From GCA-020348445 sp965372465 (GTDB taxonomy: Archaea > Thermoplasmatota > Thermoplasmata > GCA-020350865), in NCBI GenBank assembly GCA_965372465.1, contig CBDVCK010000012.1, positions 1 to 27,531 on the forward strand: a stretch of 27,531 bases of DNA, read 5' to 3'. Below are positions 1 to 6,941 of this stretch, piece by piece (the stretch's first letter is position 1; the number at the start of each line of letters is the position of its first letter). A model generated the notes under the pieces. That model did no database searches, was not told the DNA's origin, and was given only the letters and a program-made list of their open reading frames with translations. The position numbers were made by a program, and so were the translations under genes.

Positions 1-3000
1 CTTCTTTAAATAATTTCTCGGCAGATTTAATGTTCATTCCGCTTTTTCCTACTTTAACAAGTTTTACCCCAAACTCCGAGATAAAGGCCTGTAAATCAAA
101 TTCGGGTTCTTCTATCTTTTTCTCTTTTTCTAATTCCAACTTCTCTTCAACAACCTTCTCCTCAGATATCAGCTCAGGCTTCACCTCTTCAACCTCTACT
201 TCTTCTGGAGGGATTTCTTCAATTTTTAGTTCCACACCTTCGATAGTCCCCATATGCTCCATCAACTTTTTAAGGTATTTTGCCGCATCGAGATAATCCT
301 TGCTTTCAAGGGAGGATTCCCCGCTTTTTAATATGGCAATCACTTCTGTTAGATCAGTTCCCTTGCTTTTCGCCTTGGCCAATTCGGATTTTGCTGTGGA
401 TAGTTTTTCAAACAGGTTTCTTGTAATTTCCCTTTCTATGAGTCGTTTACAATTTTCGGTAAATACCGAAACCTGTGAGTATGATTCCTCTTCCAAAGCG
501 GCCTTTGCTTCGCTAAGCATGTTATTTGCCCTTGTAACATTCACTCCCATTTCCCTAGCAGTGGCAATGAGTTGTTCACAATTCTCAATTGGTAATGAAA
601 GATGGCCCACATACGAATGTTTTGCCTCTCGTATGGTTTCTTTTGCAAATTTAACCGCTGTGGAGAATCCCTTCTCGGAAAATGCCTTCTCCGCCGTTTC
701 AAATAGCTCTTTTGCTTTTTTAACATCAACACCTATATCATCACTCTCATTCAATCTGGCTTGAGCTGCCCTTAGAGTGGTTGATGCCCTTTCGTATCCT
801 TCTGTTGTTTCTGAAAGAACCATCCCACTTTCCAAGGCAAATTCGAGGGCTTTTACGTAATCCTTGTTTTTTAGGGATGTCGCTGCCTTTATCAAAAGGC
901 CTCTTACACTCTCTGCCTCTATACCCTTTTTCTCGGCATCCTTGAGTTTTGCTGCGGTCACTGCAATGATCTCGGCCGCCATCTTCTTCTGAAGATCTAC
1001 CTTCTCTACCTCGTTTTCGCTCTGCATTGCAAGTCTTAAGGCTTCATTGAAATCTTCATCGGAAAGAGCGATTTTTGCTTCCTCTAACAATTTTTCTGCC
1101 TTAGAAACATCCACACCCTCTTTTTTAGACTTATCGATTATGGACTGGAACAATGATATAGCCTCTGATACCTTCTGCTCTTTTGCCTTTTTTGCTATTC
1201 TAATACACTTCTTTCCCAGTTCTATTGAGGAAATATATTCATTGTTCTTAAGTTCAGCAAAAGCCATTTCAAGCAGTTTCTTTGCCTCGGTCACATCTGC
1301 TTTTATATTTTCTGCTTCTTGGATATAATTCCCTGCAAGATTGATTATATTTGCTGTTCTTTGGCTTTCGTCCCTTATCTCTTCTATCTCACCTAAGCTA
1401 TGAGAGGAATATTTTGCCGCCTTTTCATATCGTCCCTGCTCAAGGGCTTCTTCTGCTTTTTGATATAGAACCTCGACAGTCAAAACATCCAGACCTATCT
1501 TCTTTGCTTCGATTATCATGGAATATGCATTTGATAGCATATCTGATATCTTCATATGGCACAATTCTTCGGCTTTCTCAACTGTTTTTGAGGCAGAATC
1601 CAAAGCTTTGTCATATTGCCCGTTATTCATGTAGATTACAGTCTTTTTTTGATGTAATTCCACATCTGAAGTGTCCATTTCCAGGCTTTTTGCAATATCA
1701 ATACAATCCTTGCTTGTAGCCATATTCTCTCTGATGGAATGCATTATTGTAAGTCGTCCGATATCATTTTTACATTCCTCAACCAATTTTGATACAGTTT
1801 TAAATTTACCCGCTTTCAGTGCATCCTGGGCCATTTTGAGTTTCTTGGCAGGTACCGCCATATCTATATCTTTTTTCAAGGCATCTTCAAGCTGGGTTTT
1901 TATTGAAATAATAGCCTCGGAAAGCTCCCTATGTTCACCAAGGAAGGAACGGGTTTCCTCTTCACTTTCAGTCATGATAGAATAGGCCTTTTTAAAATCC
2001 CTCTTTTTAATTGCCTCATTTGCGCCCTGAAGTTTATTAGTTAAACTTGAGATGTCCATTCCATATTCTTTTGCCTGTTGGATATTTTTACTAATATTGG
2101 ATGCAAGATCGGATACTATTTTGTGCTGTTGTTCTTTGATATCCTGAACGGCTTTTTTAGAAAGGGCAAAAGCTTCAGAAAATTCTTTTTCAGAAAAAAG
2201 GATCTTTACTTTGGATAGCGTACCCTCGATTTCTTGGGCTTCCCCTTTCATCTCCTTTAAAGAGGTTAACGATGTTTCTACAAGGTTTATTAAGCTATTT
2301 GCATATTCTTCAACAATATTCTTACATTTTGTTAAATATGTATGGGCTTCTTCAAATGCATTTCTCTCAAGTTCCCCTCCTGCATTTGATAGTGCTTTAA
2401 GACATTTGAGTTTATTGTCTCCTTCTTCAAGAGAGTTCACGATATAGGAGAGCTCAACAATTTCAGATGTGACACCTTTGTTAATGGCTTCTCCGGCCTC
2501 TTCCTTGCTTTTATTTGCTAGTTCAATGGCCTTGTCGTAATCATCCGCCTTTAAAGCAACCATAGCTTGTGTAAGGTATTCTTTTACCTTTTTTATTTCA
2601 GGGTCTGTTTTTTCTCCCAATGAAACAATTTGTTCCGAATTCTTAATAATTTCCATGGTACGGTCATACATTGCCTTTTCTATGGTTTCCCTGCATTGTG
2701 AAATAAGAGTCATGGCTTTCTTGTAATCCTTGCTTTCGAAAGCACCCTTTGCCTCCTTCATCAGATCCATTATATGGGTAGTATCTACACCTATCTTCGA
2801 GGCTCTAGATAAAGCTTGAGTGATTAACTGTAGTTCTTCCTTTGCGCCTTCATAATTGCTAATCGATTTGTTTATTGTGGCTTCCCCTTTTCTGGCATGT
2901 TCCATAGCCTCAGCGAATTTTTTATTTTTTAGGGAGTTTCTTGCCATATCCAGATATTTCACTGCCTCCGATAGGTCTGCTCCAATATTTTTGGCAGTAA

Positions 3001-4051
3001 TGAACTTTGGACGTGAGAGGGAAATGGTCTTTAAAACACATTGGAATTGGGCGTTTTCCACCTCCTCTTTTATCTGATTTGAATAATCGTAAACTTCGGA
3101 AAAATTCTTGGATTTTAGGGATTCCTTGGCCTTGTTTAAAAGAAGCGATGCTTTGATCACTTCAGCATTGATTGCTTTTGCTTCTCTTATTTCATCTTCA
3201 CACTTGCGTAAAAAATTTGTGCTACCCCGTTCCACTATTTTTTGGGTCTCGATGTTGCACTTATTTACAATATCAATTGCATTTTCGTATTCCTTGCTCT
3301 CCAGGGCGGTCTTCGCTTCATCATACAGATTCTCGGCTTTCGTAACATCGGCTTCCATCCTTTTTGCCAACTCAATCGTCACCATTGAATTTTCAATTTG
3401 TTTGGATATTTCGTCCTCTGCGATCTTTCCTGATTGCTGTACACAATCATTGATAAATTTCAATGCACTTTCGTACTCGCTCTTATCTGTATGCTCCCTT
3501 GCTTTATCCAATAAGGATTCTACTGCAGAGACATCCTCCTCTATCTTTTTGGCTATGACGATTAGGGATTGTGCCTTTGTGAACGCTGAGGATACCTTTT
3601 CATTGAGTAATTTGTCAACCTCACCCCATCCTTTTTCTGCATGTTGCAAGGCTTCTTCGAAATTCCCTTCTTTCAACGCTTTGTCGGATTTAACGAGGGT
3701 CTCATCCAAATTAGGTGCTTTCACACCAATGTCCTTTGCCAACTTGACGAGGTTCTTTGTTGAGTCTAATACCATTAAAACATGATCTTCAAGAGCCTTC
3801 TGCGCAATAGTTTTACTTTCGGTTGCATGGTCCAAGGCAGATTTAAATTCTTTTTGAGCAAAAGCGGATGTGGCCTCAGTAAGTTTTGCCTCAGCCTTTG
3901 CCACGTTTGCATCCATATTCTTTGCAGATTTTATTAGTTCCTCAGCCGCCGCTATATCCTCGTTGGCCATATTACGGAACTTCGTGGCCTCTTGTGCCTT
4001 CTTCTCGAGCTGTTTTGTCAGTTGAAGGGCTTTTAAATAATTGGATGCCAA
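1..4051 (-). CDS. Giant helical-repeat (TPR-like/coiled-coil) protein, 3' end off the window
   Basis: The minus-strand frame stays open from about 4087 to the left edge, giving roughly 1,350 residues with no stop. It is built from about 20 degenerate repeats of around 62 residues (about 186-190 bp). Each follows the pattern A-K-x-(I/M)-G-x-D-V-x-x-A-E-x-L-L-x-x-A-K-x-A-L, then a Y/F-x-x-A-L helix, then a linking helix; a good example is GVDVSKAEKLLEEAKIAL near 1113. The helix pairs resemble TPR units. Near 105-245 an acidic Pro/Glu/Val linker interrupts the array before another helical segment. There is no signal peptide or membrane helix, so it is probably a cytoplasmic scaffold; no enzyme motif was seen. 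The start is uncertain. TTG at 4051 is the first usable codon after an in-frame TAG at about 4086-4088; ATG 3970 is the next choice. A better ATG at 4065-4067 is out of frame by one base across a G5 and an A6 run, so an indel is possible. Repeat architecture is solid; function is unknown. Confidence 0.85.
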   Translation of the reverse strand, partial: MASNYLKALQLTKQLEKKAQEATKFRNMANEDIAAAEELIKSAKNMDANVAKAEAKLTEATSAFAQKEFKSALDHATESKTIAQKALEDHVLMVLDSTKNLVKLAKDIGVKAPNLDETLVKSDKALKEGNFEEALQHAEKGWGEVDKLLNEKVSSAFTKAQSLIVIAKKIEEDVSAVESLLDKAREHTDKSEYESALKFINDCVQQSGKIAEDEISKQIENSMVTIELAKRMEADVTKAENLYDEAKTALESKEYENAIDIVNKCNIETQKIVERGSTNFLRKCEDEIREAKAINAEVIKASLLLNKAKESLKSKNFSEVYDYSNQIKEEVENAQFQCVLKTISLSRPKFITAKNIGADLSEAVKYLDMARNSLKNKKFAEAMEHARKGEATINKSISNYEGAKEELQLITQALSRASKIGVDTTHIMDLMKEAKGAFESKDYKKAMTLISQCRETIEKAMYDRTMEIIKNSEQIVSLGEKTDPEIKKVKEYLTQAMVALKADDYDKAIELANKSKEEAGEAINKGVTSEIVELSYIVNSLEEGDNKLKCLKALSNAGGELERNAFEEAHTYLTKCKNIVEEYANSLINLVETSLTSLKEMKGEAQEIEGTLSKVKILFSEKEFSEAFALSKKAVQDIKEQQHKIVSDLASNISKNIQQAKEYGMDISSLTNKLQGANEAIKKRDFKKAYSIMTESEEETRSFLGEHRELSEAIISIKTQLEDALKKDIDMAVPAKKLKMAQDALKAGKFKTVSKLVEECKNDIGRLTIMHSIRENMATSKDCIDIAKSLEMDTSDVELHQKKTVIYMNNGQYDKALDSASKTVEKAEELCHMKISDMLSNAYSMIIEAKKIGLDVLTVEVLYQKAEEALEQGRYEKAAKYSSHSLGEIEEIRDESQRTANIINLAGNYIQEAENIKADVTEAKKLLEMAFAELKNNEYISSIELGKKCIRIAKKAKEQKVSEAISLFQSIIDKSKKEGVDVSKAEKLLEEAKIALSDEDFNEALRLAMQSENEVEKVDLQKKMAAEIIAVTAAKLKDAEKKGIEAESVRGLLIKAATSLKNKDYVKALEFALESGMVLSETTEGYERASTTLRAAQARLNESDDIGVDVKKAKELFETAEKAFSEKGFSTAVKFAKETIREAKHSYVGHLSLPIENCEQLIATAREMGVNVTRANNMLSEAKAALEEESYSQVSVFTENCKRLIEREITRNLFEKLSTAKSELAKAKSKGTDLTEVIAILKSGESSLESKDYLDAAKYLKKLMEHMGTIEGVELKIEEIPPEEVEVEEVKPELISEEKVVEEKLELEKEKKIEEPEFDLQAFISEFGVKLVKVGKSGMNIKSAEKLFKE

Positions 4052-4138
4052 TTTTTTGCGCCCCCATACCTGAAGCGTTTTTTCCTAATCGAGTACTCCT
4101 TTATTACCCTATTTATCCATTCATATCATTTTATTAAT

Positions 4139-4149
4139 ATATATATAAA
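4139..4149 (-). promoter_or_regulatory. TATA-like box upstream of the helical-repeat gene
   Basis: On the minus strand this reads TTTATATATAT, a strong match to an archaeal TATA box. Transcription would begin near 4120. That leaves a leader of 50-70 bases, longer than the 10-15 bases inferred for the other genes here. An AAGGAG-like sequence lies near 4096-4101 but has no usable in-frame start at normal spacing. Confidence 0.5.
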
Positions 4150-4158
4150 TGAATTAGG

Positions 4159-4311
4159 CTACTTATTATCATTTTTTATCCCGTTCCATTTCGTGCTTTT
4201 CATACTTTTTTTCCGTTTTTCGGGCTTTTGAGCAACTTTGGCCCCTACCAAATTCTTCGGGTTTCTTTGGTAGCGATAGACTTCTCTACCCACTACCCGT
4301 TTTAAGTACAT
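4159..4311 (-). CDS. Possible small basic protein (50 residues), unrecognised
   Basis: An ATG-to-TAG frame of 50 codons fills most of the gap between the DHH gene and the helical-repeat gene. The product begins MYLKRVVGREVYRYQRNP and is very basic: about 16 of 50 residues are Lys or Arg, with a KRKKS cluster in the middle, as in small nucleic-acid-binding or ribosome-associated proteins. A TATA-like element at 4361-4373 would give a leader of roughly 30 bases. No clear ribosome binding site precedes the ATG. An 8-bp inverted repeat lies inside the frame. I do not recognise a family. The frame could be fortuitous in Lys-codon-rich AT sequence, or the interval could be a non-coding RNA or a long leader. 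Confidence 0.35.
   Translation of the reverse strand: MYLKRVVGREVYRYQRNPKNLVGAKVAQKPEKRKKSMKSTKWNGIKNDNK
4245..4273. repeat. Perfect 8-bp inverted repeat with 13-base loop
   Basis: CTACCAAA at 4245-4252 pairs with TTTGGTAG at 4266-4273 around a 13-base spacer. It lies in the gap between the DHH gene and the helical-repeat gene, inside the possible small ORF at 4159-4311. No T-run follows directly on the minus strand, so it does not look like a terminator. It could be an RNA hairpin or a dimeric operator. Confidence 0.5.
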
Positions 4312-4360
4312 TTGAGAATATACAATAGCTTTCTACCACATTAATCATTATTTTGCTGGA

Positions 4361-4373
4361 ATATAAATATTTT
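4361..4373 (-). promoter_or_regulatory. TATA-like element in the gap after the DHH gene
   Basis: The minus strand reads AAATATTTATAT. It lies just past the T-rich run after the DHH stop and about 50 bases ahead of the possible small ORF. It could start a transcript covering that ORF and the inverted repeat. AT-rich sequence gives such matches often. Confidence 0.3.
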
Positions 4374-4381
4374 GGTATGAT

Positions 4382-4396
4382 AAAAATCCAATAAAA
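4382..4396 (-). terminator. T-rich terminator candidate after the DHH gene
   Basis: About five bases past the TAA of the DHH gene the minus strand reads TTTTATTGGATTTTT. Two T-tracts with no strong hairpin is the usual form of an archaeal intrinsic terminator. It would separate the DHH transcript from what follows. Confidence 0.35.
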
Positions 4397-4400
4397 CCCT

Positions 4401-5369
4401 TTAAACCTGTGTTAAACCCCCCTTTATTCTCTCAATACAGATATTCAGCATCGCCTCAACATCACCTTGTCCTGTAAGACCGGCAGCACCATCGTGTCCA
4501 CCCCCCTCACAACCATTTTCCCCACCGATTTCGGCCATTATATTTCCCAGATGAAGGCCATTTTTTATTATAGCAGAATTTGCTCTTGCGCTTATTCTGA
4601 ATTCATTTTCCCGTTGGGAACCCACAAATGCACAATCTGCACCAAGCGAAAGTAATGCATTACATACGCTTGCTTCGAATGAACTCACTGAAGATACAGC
4701 GATTATGAATCCACCTTTTCTCTGATATTTCAACCTCTGCGCTCCTTTTAACCTCGATATTTTTTTAGAATAATCTGTTTCGTGCTCTTCCTCAAAAAGC
4801 AGGAGAACGTCGTCCATACCAACACAGCTTTCCTCCATGATCTCTGCAAAGGTTTTCAGAGTGCTTGCATTTGCATAACTGAATTTTCCTGTATCTGTCA
4901 TGATGCCTGCAAGTAGAGCAAGGCCGATTTTGGGAGTTATCTTTATTTCTCCAAGCTTTAAAATCTCGTAAATTATCTCTGCACAGGAAGTTTTATTTTC
5001 ATCCACATAACATAATTCTGTTTCCCAGTTGAAGGTTTGGGAATGGTGGTCAATCACAATATGATTCCCTAGTTTCTCCTTATATTCACCCACCCTCTCA
5101 GGAGATGGGATGTCCACCAGGATAGTTCTATCAAAAAGTGAAGTGTCTGGTTTTTCAAGTATTTCAATATCAAGATTATTTTGAATGCTCTTGCTGTTCT
5201 TACTAAGGCCTTCAGCTGCTCCAATGGCAACATCAGGAAATGCCAGATGCAGTGCAACAGCGCAACCTAATGCATCAGGGTCAGCATTCACGTGGAGAAG
5301 GACGCACTTTGTTCCCGTTTCGAGCTCATGAAGTATCTTTTCCAACATTTCTTTACCATTCCCTTTCAA
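4401..5369 (-). CDS. DHH/DHHA1-family phosphoesterase (NrnA/RecJ-like)
   Basis: A 322-residue cytoplasmic protein, the usual length for stand-alone DHH-DHHA1 phosphoesterases that hydrolyse short oligonucleotides, pAp or cyclic dinucleotides with Mn2+. Motifs appear in order: HVNADPDALG at residues 26-35 (His26, Asp30, Asp32), Asp86 in VDIPSPE, the DHH triad at 107-109, TDTG around 158-161, and the DHHA1 glycine-rich GGGHDGAAG at about 289-297. All expected metal-binding residues seem present, so the enzyme should be active; the substrate cannot be told from sequence. The start is TTG at 5369, supported by AGAGGT at 5377-5382 with a 7-base spacer. ATG at 5348 (residue 8) is the alternative and keeps every motif. 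It lies 82 bases after the exported protein gene and has its own TATA-like element. No functional link to the surface genes is evident. Confidence 0.93.
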   Translation of the reverse strand: MKGNGKEMLEKILHELETGTKCVLLHVNADPDALGCAVALHLAFPDVAIGAAEGLSKNSKSIQNNLDIEILEKPDTSLFDRTILVDIPSPERVGEYKEKLGNHIVIDHHSQTFNWETELCYVDENKTSCAEIIYEILKLGEIKITPKIGLALLAGIMTDTGKFSYANASTLKTFAEIMEESCVGMDDVLLLFEEEHETDYSKKISRLKGAQRLKYQRKGGFIIAVSSVSSFEASVCNALLSLGADCAFVGSQRENEFRISARANSAIIKNGLHLGNIMAEIGGENGCEGGGHDGAAGLTGQGDVEAMLNICIERIKGGLTQV

Positions 5370-5376
5370 GGTACAT

Positions 5377-5414
5377 ACCTCTGGCTATTAAAAAGTGTAG
5401 TATTATTAATAATA
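5377..5414 (-). promoter_or_regulatory. Promoter and ribosome binding site of the DHH gene
   Basis: The minus strand carries TATTATTAATAA at about 5403-5414 and a second AT-rich stretch, TTTTTAATA, at 5386-5394. AGAGGT at 5377-5382 follows, seven bases before the TTG at 5369. The upstream box predicts a transcript start near 5381, just ahead of the ribosome binding site. This decides in favour of the TTG. Confidence 0.45.
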
Positions 5415-5430
5415 CAGAACTGGTTCCGGG

Positions 5431-5451
5431 ATTTTTTGGTTCAAAAAACCT
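5431..5451 (-). terminator. Terminator candidate after the exported membrane protein gene
   Basis: Just past the TGA of the exported protein gene the minus strand has a T6 run (5443-5448). It pairs with a downstream A6 run around GAACC, forming a weak A-T hairpin. An archaeal U-tract terminator is plausible. Confidence 0.3.
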
Positions 5452-6840
5452 TTAAATCCTCATTTTACGCTTCTTCTTCGAAACCAATGTTGCCGAAGGA
5501 ATGCATATTGCTCCCACAAATACCAGAGCCCCGGCTCCGCACAGCTGGCTTTCTTCTTCTGTAGGTGCATCTCCGAAATAGGCTGTATAAACTGGATCGT
5601 GCTCAACTCGAAGACCTTTCCAGGAGGGGAAGCAAACCGCGTACCATAAGGCTCTGACTCCAAAACCATCTGGATTAAAAATATTGAGACTTTTCTGGGC
5701 TAGATCCCTTGGACTTTCATATTTCTCTTGAACATGTTCACTTAAACCGTAAGCCATCACACTGAATATAGCAGCAGAGAAACCTAGTTGCCACGCAACC
5801 AATAACAAATCATTGAACTTTGCCTGCACCAAGATATTATATGCAGGGTTATTCTCCTCGATTGTATCGCCTGAGTCCTCGTCTATGAGATCGAATTCCC
5901 CCATGAATCTTATGGCAAATGCCCTTTCATCCTTTGTCCCAACTGCAATTGATATATTCTCATCGGCAAGTTCAGTTGCAGTGGGGCTTATTGTATTGCC
6001 TGAGGTTTCACCTGTAATTTGGTATTTCGATGTGAATATAGAGACGAAATGAACTGCACTGATTCCTAGTGAATCGGGAAGATCCCCAGGATCTACCTGT
6101 TTGGGAAGTCCCAAAACGAAAGCCCATAGTTCTGTCACCTGTCCAATTGTATAATCGGTTTCAGTCTTTACTTCACCTGTTTTATCGTTTATCGTAATAT
6201 CGTAAGTGATAGTTAATTCGCTGAATTTTGCAATCCAACCGGTTTTAAATATCCAACCCAAAAGAGGATTCTTGCTTACATAGGCATACATATTTTCGTA
6301 TTTCATGCCGAATTTGTAATGGCCATCCCCCAATTTCTGGGCCGGAATTGGCGTAACAACCGGTGCATAGGATTCGTTTCCGTCGAGTGTCTCCCCTATG
6401 CCAAATGGTACCACATAGAGGATATCCTCGTTATGAGGTGCATCTGGATTGGGTATACTGTTATTGTTGGAGTCATTGTAAACCATCAGAAAAGCCAATA
6501 ATGCCCCAATGAACACTTCATTACCATCTGGAGTGAAATAATGCATGCCGTACAATTGGTAAGGTAAAGTGCCTGAAGCCGAATCATTATCAATACCCTT
6601 GAAAGCAACTAAAAATGCCTGAACATCGGCATAGTTTACATAGGATATCACAAATGTCGCATCCCCGTTATCGGTTTCATTAGTAACCTCAGCTGTCCAG
6701 TATTCCTCATCGAATGAATGCCCTGTGATTTCTTCTTCATCTCCATCCTCCCAGTCATCCAGGCCGGATGCAGAGGATGTGGGCATCAAAAACAGTCCCG
6801 CGATAAGTATACACAATAGTTTCAGACCCACGATTCTCAT
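5452..6840 (-). CDS. Exported, membrane-anchored protein of unknown function
   Basis: A 462-residue protein with a clear signal peptide (about residues 1-24: basic start, LLCILIAGLFL core, SSASG cleavage region). An acidic stretch (DDWEDGDEEE) and a long soluble beta-rich region follow. A second hydrophobic stretch lies near 346-366, and a C-terminal helix at about 435-453 ends in the basic tail SKKKRKMRI. The basic end suggests the last helix anchors the protein with its C-terminus inside. The middle stretch may then be buried rather than a true second helix, since two helices would put the basic tail outside. Several N-x-S/T sequons occur in the outer part. I recognise no catalytic motif or family. 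The start is supported by GAGGTGG four bases before the ATG and a TATA-like box at 6871-6880. Its place after three surface-protein genes suggests an envelope role; that is inference. Confidence 0.85.
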   Translation of the reverse strand: MRIVGLKLLCILIAGLFLMPTSSASGLDDWEDGDEEEITGHSFDEEYWTAEVTNETDNGDATFVISYVNYADVQAFLVAFKGIDNDSASGTLPYQLYGMHYFTPDGNEVFIGALLAFLMVYNDSNNNSIPNPDAPHNEDILYVVPFGIGETLDGNESYAPVVTPIPAQKLGDGHYKFGMKYENMYAYVSKNPLLGWIFKTGWIAKFSELTITYDITINDKTGEVKTETDYTIGQVTELWAFVLGLPKQVDPGDLPDSLGISAVHFVSIFTSKYQITGETSGNTISPTATELADENISIAVGTKDERAFAIRFMGEFDLIDEDSGDTIEENNPAYNILVQAKFNDLLLVAWQLGFSAAIFSVMAYGLSEHVQEKYESPRDLAQKSLNIFNPDGFGVRALWYAVCFPSWKGLRVEHDPVYTAYFGDAPTEEESQLCGAGALVFVGAICIPSATLVSKKKRKMRI

Positions 6841-6870
6841 GTTTCCACCTCGGAATACATTGGGAAGGTC

Positions 6871-6880
6871 ATATAAAAAG
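6871..6880 (-). promoter_or_regulatory. TATA-like box of the exported membrane protein gene
   Basis: The minus strand reads CTTTTTATAT about 30-40 bases ahead of the ATG at 6840. With a normal 25-base offset the leader is about 10 bases, ending in GAGGTGG at 6845-6851. It lies in the 101-base gap after the smallest propeller gene. Confidence 0.5.
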
Positions 6881-6941
6881 ATAACCGCTGTGAAAATTCA
6901 TATTGATAACGGAGTAAAATCCTCTGGTTTTTTTATTAGGG

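Noticed and set aside
30..3785. Plus-strand open frames of 70-225 codons opposite the helical-repeat gene
   Set aside because: Their Ser/Phe-rich products are what the antisense of Lys/Glu/Ala codons gives; the minus-strand frame is continuous and has a clear repeat pattern.
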